Shown piece after piece: positions 8,092 through 13,997 of a DNA stretch of 14,141 nucleotides (within the stretch, counting starts at the first letter, position 1; each line of letters begins with the position of its first letter). Made by a program: the position numbers and the translations under genes. The stretch is taken from assembly GCA_002421445.1 (NCBI GenBank), contig DIKB01000108.1:1-14141 (forward strand), read 5' to 3'. The notes under the pieces were generated by a model. That model worked only from the letters and a program-made list of their open reading frames with translations. It did not search any database and was not told the origin of the DNA. The stretch is from Dehalococcoidia bacterium UBA5629 (GTDB lineage: Bacteria > Chloroflexota > Dehalococcoidia > GIF9 > UBA5629).

Positions 8092-8120
8092 TTTTAACAG
8101 TGTGGCTCTATGTACGTCAA
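8092..8120 (-). promoter_or_regulatory. Possible promoter of the EF-G-like gene
   Basis: On the minus strand, TTGACG (8120-8115) is separated by exactly 17 bp from TTAAAA (8097-8092), about 45 bp upstream of the EF-G-like ATG. The -35 matches 5 of 6 and the -10 only 3 of 6. Plausible by position, not proven. Confidence 0.35.
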
Positions 8121-8121
8121 G

Positions 8122-8163
8122 GATTTGAAGATTGCCTGATTTGAAGATTGCCTGAAGATTGCC
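8122..8163. repeat. Tandem repeat, 16-bp unit, about 2.6 copies
   Basis: GATTTGAAGATTGCCT is present twice back to back (8122-8137 and 8138-8153), followed by a partial third copy GAAGATTGCC (8154-8163). It lies between the divergent EF-G-like and ybeY genes, about 50 bp before the ybeY start. Slippage array or regulatory repeat; no function assignable. Confidence 0.85.
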
Positions 8164-8212
8164 GATTATGCTTATTGTCGCTCATGTGGAAGGGTGGTAT
8201 TATGAAAGCATT

Positions 8213-8674
8213 ATGGAATCGATTATCGATATAAAAATACAGAGAAATCTACAGATACCTGTTGATAAAAAATGGTTTCATACTATCATCATCCGGGTGC
8301 TTAAGCTGGAGAAGATCAAAGAAGCTGTGGATGTCAGCCTGTTTATCACTGATGATACCAAGGTGAAAAGGCTCAATAAACGATATCGCGGGATAGATAC
8401 GACAACGGACGTGCTGTCATTCGCTGTTTCCGAACATATGGACACTGAGTCATTCGTGATTCCATCTGACGGTATCAGGCGTCTGGGTGAGATCATCATC
8501 TCGTATCCGCAGACATTGAAACAATCTGGAGAACTGGGTCACGATATACAGGCGGAATTCAGGTTTCTTGTTGTGCACGGCATGCTGCATTTGCTCGGCT
8601 ACGACCATGAACAACCTGATGCGGAACGGCGTATGCGTTCCAGAGAAAAAGTCATTGTAAGGCATCTTGAATAG
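8213..8674 (+). CDS. ybeY: Endoribonuclease YbeY (rRNA maturation factor)
   Basis: Zinc-dependent single-strand endoribonuclease needed for 16S rRNA 3'-end maturation and ribosome quality control. Seen: TDVLSF at residues 65-70 and the zinc site HGMLHLLGYDH with His122, His126 and His132, followed by the usual E-R-R-M segment. The start at ATG 8213 gives 153 residues, the normal size, and begins with MESIIDIKIQ, as YbeY proteins do; an open frame continues upstream to a TTG at 8159 but would add 18 atypical residues across the tandem repeat. AAGGGTGG lies about 15 nt upstream, rather far, so the start is likely but not certain. Convergent with gmk; only 32 bp separate the two stops and no clear terminator is seen there. 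Confidence 0.93.
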   Translation: MESIIDIKIQRNLQIPVDKKWFHTIIIRVLKLEKIKEAVDVSLFITDDTKVKRLNKRYRGIDTTTDVLSFAVSEHMDTESFVIPSDGIRRLGEIIISYPQTLKQSGELGHDIQAEFRFLVVHGMLHLLGYDHEQPDAERRMRSREKVIVRHLE

Positions 8675-8706
8675 GCGTAGAGATAATAGAACGCTTTGCA
8701 TAATAA

Positions 8707-9327
8707 TTAAAGCTTCACAATACGGGGATTAACGCGACATTTCTCTGCGGTGATGACGGCCTGTATTTTCGATACGATTAAGTCGAGATTGTCTTTTGTG
8801 CTGCTGATAACGTAATCGAACATGTCCAGATGATTTATTTCATGCTCAGCGGTTTTCAACCGCAGTTCAAGATCGCTGGAATAATTGCCATGACGACGCA
8901 AGAGCCGTTCCGATAGCTCATCCAGCGATGGTGGCATAAGGAAAACAAGTATAGCTTCGGGCAATATTTTCTTGATAGTAGCAGATCCCTGTACATCCGC
9001 TTTAATGATGACGTCTGTGCCGGTTTCAAGAGCTCCCTTGATTTCGTTCTTCGGGATACCATAGTAATTGTCATATACTTTGGCCCATTCCAGGAGTTGA
9101 CCATTGCTAATCATCTGTTGAAATTCATCTTTAGAGATGAAATGATAATCTCTGGCATGTTTTTCATCGGGGCGTTTGGTGCGGGTGGTGGCGGTTACGA
9201 CCACGTGGATAGGAACCTTCAATTGTCTCATCTTGTTGACCGTCGCGTCTTTACCGACTCCGGATGGTCCGGAGAGCACAATCAGCAACGGTGGCCTATT
9301 GTCGATACCGGCAAAATCAAATGACAT
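8707..9327 (-). CDS. gmk: Guanylate kinase
   Basis: Phosphorylates GMP (and dGMP) to GDP with ATP, cytosolic, 206 residues. Seen: P-loop GPSGVGKDA at 20-28, the GMP-binding TTRTKRP segment near 47-53, YHFISKDEF and YYGIPKNEI near 60-95, and an RLLRRHG lid region. The P-loop has Asp where many Gmk have Ser/Thr after GK, giving GKDA, a variant seen in some lineages as far as I recall. ATG start; only weak ribosome-binding-site complementarity. It begins 12 nt after the aroA stop and is the last gene of the minus-strand cluster. Confidence 0.95.
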   Translation of the reverse strand: MSFDFAGIDNRPPLLIVLSGPSGVGKDATVNKMRQLKVPIHVVVTATTRTKRPDEKHARDYHFISKDEFQQMISNGQLLEWAKVYDNYYGIPKNEIKGALETGTDVIIKADVQGSATIKKILPEAILVFLMPPSLDELSERLLRRHGNYSSDLELRLKTAEHEINHLDMFDYVISSTKDNLDLIVSKIQAVITAEKCRVNPRIVKL

Positions 9328-9339
9328 CGCTCTATTATC

Positions 9340-10650
9340 TCATTTCTTTGTAGTATGTGTCAGCATATCCATATGCTGCCAGAATTCCGGGTATGATATC
9401 GCGACTGAATTTGCGCCCTGTATGTACGTTGTTCCCTGTGCAATTAAAGCTGCGACGGCCAGGCTCATTGCCAGCCGGTGGTCTTCATGGCTCTCAACGC
9501 TCGTTCCTGACAACCTCTTACCACCGTGGATGATCATGCCATCGGGCAATTCTTCAATAGATGCCCCCATTTTGGTCAGTTCCTGTGTTATCGCCTGAAT
9601 TCTATCTGATTCCTTTGCTCTCAACTCACTGGCGTCTCTGATGATTGTTTTTCCCCGTGCTGCACAGGCGGCAACAGCGAGAATCGGTATCTCATCGATC
9701 AACCGGGGAATAATTTCCCCGTATATCTCCGTAGCTTGTAACCGGCTGGATTCAACATGAATATCCGCCACCGGTTCATTCAAAATGCTACGTTGATTTC
9801 TAATGCTGATGTTTGCTCCCATGGCTTGCAAAACATCGATAAGCCCTGTTCTTGTCGGGTTGATACCGCAATTGGTGACTGTAATTGAAGCGTTCGGATG
9901 AATTGCGCCGGCGACAAGCCAGAAGGCCGCCGAACTGAAATCGCCAGGTACGCTTGTCGTGATCGGTAATAGTGAACCGGATAACGGTGATATGGAGATT
10001 TTGGTTTTGTTTGTTGCTATCCTGGCGCCCATTTGTTTCAATAATCGCTCGGTATGGTCTCTCGTTGGTGAAAGCTCATCGATGGTAGTATTTCCTTCAG
10101 TGAAGAGCGCGGCTAAAAGAATGGCCGACTTTATCTGTGCGCTGGCAACCTGCATCGAGTAATTGATGCCGTGCAGCTTTTTGCCTTTTATCACTATCGG
10201 AGCCAGCGATCCTCCTTTTCTTCCGGTGATATCGGCGCCCAGTAATGTGAGAGGGTCAATCAGCCGTCTCATCGGCCTGGAGCGAAGCGAGCGGTCGCCG
10301 GTTATAATCGAAAGGAAAGGCTGTGCTGACAGTATGCCTCCGAGGAGACGCATGGTCGTACCGCTATTGCCTGCATTGAGCACATTGTCGGGCTCCGTTA
10401 AGCCGTTCTTGCCTTTCCCCAGTATGGTTATTTTTTGAGGAATGCGTTGGTCTTTTTTGATGCTGATGCCCAGAGCTTTGAGACATCGCACTGTGGACAG
10501 ACAATCGGCTCCGGGGGACAAGTTTTCAATGGTACTTTCCCCCGACGCGATGCTGCTCAGCATGAGCAATCGATGTGAGATCGATTTATCGCCGGAAACG
10601 GATAAATCGCCGCTTAATCGTGCTGTTGTGGATATCGCTTTTTGAGCCAT
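9340..10650 (-). CDS. aroA: 3-phosphoshikimate 1-carboxyvinyltransferase (EPSP synthase), class II type
   Basis: Transfers enolpyruvyl from phosphoenolpyruvate to shikimate-3-phosphate, the penultimate step to chorismate; 436 residues. Seen: DKSISHR at 21-27, NAGNSGTTMRL at 92-102, SAQIK at 170-174, RDHTE at 197-201, NPTR at 264-267, DEIP at 319-322, ELRAKESDR at 342-350 and HEDHR at 388-392. The set DKS, SAQxK, RxHTE and NxTR is the published signature of class II EPSP synthases, which are intrinsically less sensitive to glyphosate than the E. coli/plant class I. AAGGAAAG about 7 nt before the ATG supports this start. It overlaps the end of tyrA by 37 bp, showing tight coupling. Confidence 0.96.
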   Translation of the reverse strand: MAQKAISTTARLSGDLSVSGDKSISHRLLMLSSIASGESTIENLSPGADCLSTVRCLKALGISIKKDQRIPQKITILGKGKNGLTEPDNVLNAGNSGTTMRLLGGILSAQPFLSIITGDRSLRSRPMRRLIDPLTLLGADITGRKGGSLAPIVIKGKKLHGINYSMQVASAQIKSAILLAALFTEGNTTIDELSPTRDHTERLLKQMGARIATNKTKISISPLSGSLLPITTSVPGDFSSAAFWLVAGAIHPNASITVTNCGINPTRTGLIDVLQAMGANISIRNQRSILNEPVADIHVESSRLQATEIYGEIIPRLIDEIPILAVAACAARGKTIIRDASELRAKESDRIQAITQELTKMGASIEELPDGMIIHGGKRLSGTSVESHEDHRLAMSLAVAALIAQGTTYIQGANSVAISYPEFWQHMDMLTHTTKK

Positions 10651-11489
10651 TCGTTTCTTTCCTTAAAAGCACTGGTAAATTTGTTTTCTAACGTGGTATC
10701 TCTATTGGCAACAAGCGTCCGTAGCTCTTGTAGTTGTTGAATAAACGCATCAATCCACGCTGAGAGCGCTTCCTGATTGCTTAAACAGATTTGTGTATGC
10801 ATATCGGGATTGCCGGATGCCAGCCGCGTTACATCGCGATATCCGCTTGCTGCCAGCTTCGCCATCTGCGGCCATGCTTTGTCCTGCGTCGTCGTCTGCA
10901 CCAGCGCCATGGATAACAGCAAAGGGAGATGGCTGATACCGGCAACGAGCTTGTCATGTTTTGCGGCATCGGTGATTAAAGGATATGCTCCGATGGTTTT
11001 TATCATATCTTGCAGTAATGACATGCCGCGATCCGTGCTGTATGGTCCCTCAACCAGACAATACGTGCAATTTTTGAATAGCCCCAGCTCCGCGGCTGCA
11101 ATGCCTGATAGCTCCTTACCTGCCATCGGATGCCCCCCGATGAAGCATATCGATGACGGAAGTATATCTTCAGCCCATTGCATAACCATTCTTTTGGTGC
11201 TGGCAACATCCGTGATGACGCAGTCATGTGCAATATATGGCGCTATTTGAGTGAAAATATCTTTAATAATTAAGATGGGAGTAGCTACAATAATAAAGCT
11301 GGCGCCACTAACCGCTTTCTCAATACTAGTCTCGAAAGAGTCGATGGCGCCAGCTTTGACTGCTAGTAACCCTGTTTCAGGTTTTCTTACGTATGCTGTG
11401 ATGCGCGCACGCTGCCAACCGGCTTGTTTTAATGCCAGACCTAACGATCCGCCTATGAGTCCCAGGCCGATGATGGCAACACGCATCAT
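10614..11489 (-). CDS. tyrA: Prephenate dehydrogenase
   Basis: Oxidative decarboxylation of prephenate (or arogenate) to the tyrosine precursor with NAD(P)+. 291 residues; seen: Rossmann motif GLGLIGGSLG at 8-17, DVASTK at 94-99 and GGHPMAG at 118-124 carrying the conserved catalytic-site His120, then the all-helical dimerisation domain. There is no fused chorismate mutase or ACT domain; a separate chorismate mutase is encoded 130 bp upstream. Two adjacent ATGs (11489 and 11486) are possible starts. AAGGG directly abuts the first, so the second is slightly better placed. A TATAAT-type -10 box lies only 5-10 nt upstream of the first ATG, which would give a very short or leaderless transcript. 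Prephenate versus arogenate preference cannot be told. Confidence 0.95.
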   Translation of the reverse strand: MMRVAIIGLGLIGGSLGLALKQAGWQRARITAYVRKPETGLLAVKAGAIDSFETSIEKAVSGASFIIVATPILIIKDIFTQIAPYIAHDCVITDVASTKRMVMQWAEDILPSSICFIGGHPMAGKELSGIAAAELGLFKNCTYCLVEGPYSTDRGMSLLQDMIKTIGAYPLITDAAKHDKLVAGISHLPLLLSMALVQTTTQDKAWPQMAKLAASGYRDVTRLASGNPDMHTQICLSNQEALSAWIDAFIQQLQELRTLVANRDTTLENKFTSAFKERNEWLKKRYPQQHD

Positions 11490-11494
11490 CCCTT

Positions 11495-11500
11495 ATTATA
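11495..11500 (-). promoter_or_regulatory. Perfect -10 box abutting the tyrA start
   Basis: TATAAT on the minus strand ends 5 nt before the tyrA ATG at 11489. No good -35 is found 16-18 bp upstream (AGAAAA-like sequences only). If used, transcription would begin at or just inside the first ATG pair. The 131-bp gap 11490-11620 otherwise holds only a weak hairpin CAGAT/ATCTG at 11537-11551. Confidence 0.3.
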
Positions 11501-11620
11501 CTGTATCTGAGTGGTTATTTTCTCTCTACGATCATGCAGATGCCCAATCTGACACCTCCATCTTTTGATTTTACCTGACTTTAGTGTCCATTAAATCCAT
11601 CCTACCTCAATCCTCATCAG

Positions 11621-11890
11621 TTAGTCAGATTCCAGATTTGCTGCCTCTTCCATTATTTTCTTGTAGATAGACCGAATTGCTCTCATTTCTGCTTGATTCA
11701 GTCCCTGATTTCGCGATGTGTTTTCAATATTTTGCAGTACAGTATGCTCTCTATTTTGATCGATTATCGCTATCCCTAAACGTTTTTTCTCGACACCGAT
11801 TTCTTTAACCAGTTTGATTCTTTCGCTGAGTAACAGTGCAATTCTAACGTCGATATCATCGATTTTACTGCGCGAATCTGGCAATCCCAT
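11621..11890 (-). CDS. Chorismate mutase, AroQ type, monofunctional
   Basis: Rearranges chorismate to prephenate, feeding the TyrA encoded next. Start placed at ATG 11890, preceded by AGGAGA at 7-8 nt, giving 89 residues; a longer frame to 11929 would overlap the upstream membrane-protein gene and has no such site. Seen: the AroQ helix 1 with Arg7 and LLSERIKLVKEIGVEKK (Arg24 and Lys35), then DQNRE with Asp44, Arg47 and Glu48, matching the active-site pattern of the E. coli chorismate mutase domain (Arg11, Arg28, Lys39, Asp48, Arg51, Glu52). All helical, no fusion to dehydratase or dehydrogenase. Together with tyrA and aroA this is a compact late-aromatic cluster. Confidence 0.88.
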   Translation of the reverse strand: MGLPDSRSKIDDIDVRIALLLSERIKLVKEIGVEKKRLGIAIIDQNREHTVLQNIENTSRNQGLNQAEMRAIRSIYKKIMEEAANLESD

Positions 11891-11918
11891 GTTATTTTCT
11901 CCTGAAAAACGATTAATT

Positions 11919-12548
11919 TTATATGGCACTGGCGATTAATGGGGTGGCGAATGTTTCAATCAAGGCGGCAAGGAAAAGACCGGGCAAAATGAGCTTCAGA
12001 TAAGTTGTAATGCCAAAGGTTAACTTGGATTTAATATTGCTCTGTCTGCGCATTAGCCAGCGCAATGATTCCCATCCGATGAGCAAGCTCAATGCGACGG
12101 TTAAGAGTAATACTGGAATTTCGATGATGCCATGTGGTAATGTACTGGCCGCTGCAAATTGCCATCCTTTTGCTGAGGTAGCAAATGAAAGTACGATGCC
12201 GATGATAACACCATTGGCATAGATGAAAATCAATCCTGGAATCCCTGCAAGAATTCCGAATAGAATTACAAGTAAAGATTTAAGCGCATTATTAATAAAG
12301 ATAATGAGACATAATAGAAGCGGGTGTACTCCCTTTAAAGGTGTAAGCGTTGACTCCAGGTTTTGAATAACTTCTGTTGAAATGATAGGGGAAGCTATTA
12401 ATCGTCCAGATACGATGGCAAGGACGAAAAAAGATCCCGATATGCAAATGGCTACGCATAACTCGTTGTTGGAGATGGTGTTGTTCATAATAGAGATGAT
12501 ACTATCCTTTGCATTATGTATCTCTAAAACCAGCGTACTTTCAAACAT
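11919..12548 (-). CDS. SpoIIM-family (stage II sporulation protein M-like) membrane protein
   Basis: A 209-residue integral membrane protein. Seen: a first hydrophobic segment at about 30-50; then FINNALKSLL (Asn86-Asn87), a glycine-rich hydrophobic run GILAGIPG, YANGVIIGIV (Asn112-Gly113), and LPHGIIEIP (138-144) followed by two further membrane spans. The order NN, NG, PHGxxE is the SpoIIM/DUF95 signature. In Bacillus, SpoIIM takes part in septal peptidoglycan remodelling during engulfment; the family is widespread in non-spore-formers and archaea with unknown roles, and nothing here suggests sporulation. ATG at 12548 lacks a clear ribosome binding site; an internal ATG at 12488 is an alternative but would shorten the cytoplasmic N-terminus. 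It lies 28 nt upstream of chorismate mutase, with no functional link I can see. Confidence 0.85.
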   Translation of the reverse strand: MFESTLVLEIHNAKDSIISIMNNTISNNELCVAICISGSFFVLAIVSGRLIASPIISTEVIQNLESTLTPLKGVHPLLLCLIIFINNALKSLLVILFGILAGIPGLIFIYANGVIIGIVLSFATSAKGWQFAAASTLPHGIIEIPVLLLTVALSLLIGWESLRWLMRRQSNIKSKLTFGITTYLKLILPGLFLAALIETFATPLIASAI

Positions 12549-12646
12549 AGTAGCATGCTGCTATTGCAATGTCTAACATATGAAACATATCCTATTGCCT
12601 ATTAGCAGTTAAACCTTTACAATAAAGTCAGGGTGAAGATCAGAAA

Positions 12647-12676
12647 TTGCGTACAGGATGTACACTCGTCTTTAAT
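12647..12676 (+). promoter_or_regulatory. Possible promoter with inverted repeat, upstream of the glutaredoxin-like gene
   Basis: TTGCGT (12647-12652) and TTTAAT (12671-12676, 5 of 6 to the -10 consensus) are 18 bp apart. Between them lies the inverted repeat GTACA-GGA-TGTAC (12651-12663), a possible operator. The 98-bp gap back to the divergent membrane-protein gene shows no other feature. Weak evidence. Confidence 0.3.
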
Positions 12677-12712
12677 CAAACTGGTCAAATTAACGAAAGG
12701 AGGTATTTGGGG

Positions 12713-12994
12713 ATGGTAGGCAAGCTCGTTGCCGGGAAAAAAGTAGTTCCTGTTATGCTTTATGATCTCAGCACCTGCGTCTGGTGCAACAAAACAAAGA
12801 AACTACTTGGCGATCTTGGTATCGAATATTCATATGAGGATGTCGATCTACTGAACGGAGAGGAACGGGAACAGATAATTAAAATAGTGAGGAAATGGAA
12901 TCCCCTCTGCTCTTTTCCAACGTTAGTCATTGATAATAAGACGTGTATTGTGGGTTTTAAAGAAGAAGAGATTCGAAAGGCGTTGCAGTTATGA
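12713..12994 (+). CDS. Glutaredoxin-like protein
   Basis: A 93-residue thioredoxin-fold protein. The start is ATG 12713, with a strong AAAGGAGGT at 12696-12704 and 8-nt spacing; the frame is open further upstream but that part has no ribosome binding site. Seen: a leading strand VVPVMLYDLS, then the redox motif CVWC (Cys22, Cys25), the acidic DVDLLNGEER segment, CSFPTLVID (the cis-Pro loop, with FPT in place of the usual TVP) and IVGFKEEEIRKAL at the end. The stop overlaps the next ATG as ATGA, so it is coupled to the FTR-rubredoxin gene, which probably reduces it. The CxxC would make it a dithiol carrier; whether it uses glutathione is doubtful in an anaerobe. Confidence 0.87.
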   Translation: MVGKLVAGKKVVPVMLYDLSTCVWCNKTKKLLGDLGIEYSYEDVDLLNGEEREQIIKIVRKWNPLCSFPTLVIDNKTCIVGFKEEEIRKALQL

Positions 12995-13503
12995 ATGAGG
13001 CAAATCCGGAAAGTGCGAAAGCTATTGAAGACGCTTACCAACAACTAAAATCCAGCGCCGAATCTGCCGGATATCAGCTCAATCCGGATATTGATTTTAC
13101 AATAGAACTGATTAAAAGGTTGCTTGTAAATGAAAACCGGTATGGATATTCTGCTTGCCCATGCCGTCTGGCTTCTGGAGTAAAGGCGGATGATCTGGAT
13201 ATCATTTGTCCTTGCGATTACCGCGATCCTGACCTTGCGGAATATGATGCGTGTTATTGCGGCCTGTATGTGTCTCAATCAGTTGTTGCCGGCAAAAAAG
13301 CTATCGCGCCTATTCCCGAGCGACGGCCTCCTGTTGCCCAGCGGAAGAATGCTGTTCCTCTTAAGACAGGAATATCCTCTTCTGATCGCTTGCCTGTTTG
13401 GAGATGTAAGGTCTGCGGATATCTCTGTGCACGTGGCGAACCTCCTGAGTTGTGTCCTATATGCAAGGCTAAAAAAGAGCGTTTTGAATTGTTTCCTTTG
13501 TGA
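12991..13503 (+). CDS. Ferredoxin:thioredoxin reductase catalytic (beta) subunit fused to a rubredoxin-like domain
   Basis: A 170-residue two-domain redox protein. The N-terminal domain (about 1-100) has the FTR beta-subunit cysteine pattern: CPC at 56-58, CPC at 73-75 and CYC at 88-90, which in the family bind one [4Fe-4S] cluster and form the active disulfide that reduces thioredoxin-like partners. Canonical spacing is CPC-X16-CPC-X8-CHC; here it is X14 and X12, with Tyr89 replacing the active-site His. After a Pro/Arg-rich linker (about 107-130), WRCKVCGYLC and CPIC supply Cys139, 142, 155 and 158, a short rubrerythrin-type rubredoxin iron site, plus an extra Cys146. No FTR variable (alpha) subunit is present; the rubredoxin may take over electron delivery from ferredoxin. 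The ATG overlaps the glutaredoxin-like gene by 4 bp, and the pair probably forms one electron-transfer chain. Confidence 0.92.
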   Translation: MNEANPESAKAIEDAYQQLKSSAESAGYQLNPDIDFTIELIKRLLVNENRYGYSACPCRLASGVKADDLDIICPCDYRDPDLAEYDACYCGLYVSQSVVAGKKAIAPIPERRPPVAQRKNAVPLKTGISSSDRLPVWRCKVCGYLCARGEPPELCPICKAKKERFELFPL

Positions 13504-13546
13504 TTGGAAAGCTGGAAAGTATGTGTGATTGAGCAGTAGTTTTCTG

Positions 13547-13576
13547 TTTACTCATCGTACTTCACATGAGTATAAT
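13547..13576 (+). promoter_or_regulatory. Probable promoter of the YtxH-like gene
   Basis: A perfect TATAAT at 13571-13576 with TTTACT (4 of 6) at 13547-13552, spacer 18 bp, in the 130-bp gap before the YtxH-like gene. No terminator for the preceding redox genes is evident in this gap. Confidence 0.5.
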
Positions 13577-13633
13577 ATAGCTAGTTCACAGTAGTCATTG
13601 TAGCTTGGTAGCTTGCATGGAGGGAATGACACA

Positions 13634-13876
13634 ATGAGGGATTATTTGCCTGGTTTAACTGCTGGTATTATTCTTGGGGCTGCTATTGGTGTTGCGATTG
13701 GTTTTTTGTTCGCTCCAATATCGGGCAGGGAAGTACGTAACGTGTTTAAAGAACGGGCATCAGATGTGCCGGAAATATTTAAAGAGACGCTTGGCAACAG
13801 AAAGAAAATGTATGTACAATCGTGGAAAGGCCAGCAGGGAGAATCAAAACCGTATTACAGACATAAACCCGTTTAA
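13634..13876 (+). CDS. YtxH-family small membrane protein
   Basis: An 80-residue protein with one N-terminal glycine-rich membrane span, GLTAGIILGAAIGVAIGFLF (about residues 6-25), directly followed by APISGREVR, the APxSGxExR signature of YtxH/gas-vesicle-like stress proteins. The rest is a short, basic, hydrophilic tail, shorter than in many homologues, with no clear coiled coil. The ATG at 13634 is chosen because GGAGGG (13619-13624) lies 9 nt upstream; an upstream in-frame ATG at 13613 precedes the ribosome binding site. Function in the family is poorly known, and Bacillus ytxH responds to general stress. It stands alone between its own promoter and terminator. Confidence 0.85.
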   Translation: MRDYLPGLTAGIILGAAIGVAIGFLFAPISGREVRNVFKERASDVPEIFKETLGNRKKMYVQSWKGQQGESKPYYRHKPV

Positions 13877-13900
13877 GCATCGAGTCGGAGCGATAAGCAG

Positions 13901-13926
13901 TTTCTTTATTACTTAAAGAAATTTTT
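13901..13926 (+). terminator. Intrinsic terminator of the YtxH-like gene
   Basis: TTTCTTTA (13901-13908) pairs with TAAAGAAA (13914-13921) around a 5-nt loop, followed by TTTTT at 13922-13926. The stem is perfect but AT-rich; it is placed 25 bp after the stop codon. Confidence 0.6.
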
Positions 13927-13997
13927 ATCAAGATCGCCATTGTTTGAATAGCCTCGTTCGGGAGGCAAAACCACATCATTCATTTTATAGACTAGGA

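Noticed and set aside
8159..8212. Longer N-terminus for YbeY starting at TTG 8159
   Set aside because: Would begin inside the tandem repeat and add residues absent from the family; ATG 8213 gives the usual length.
10163..10645. Plus-strand open frames opposite aroA
   Set aside because: They are antisense shadows of a well-conserved enzyme, with no ribosome binding sites and no recognisable protein features.
11490..11620. Leader peptide or attenuator before tyrA
   Set aside because: Only a six-codon frame and a weak 5-bp hairpin without a T run are present; no Tyr/Phe/Trp codon cluster.
13951..13966. Second terminator after the YtxH-like gene
   Set aside because: GCCTC/GAGGC is only 5 bp and is followed by A-rich, not T-rich, sequence.
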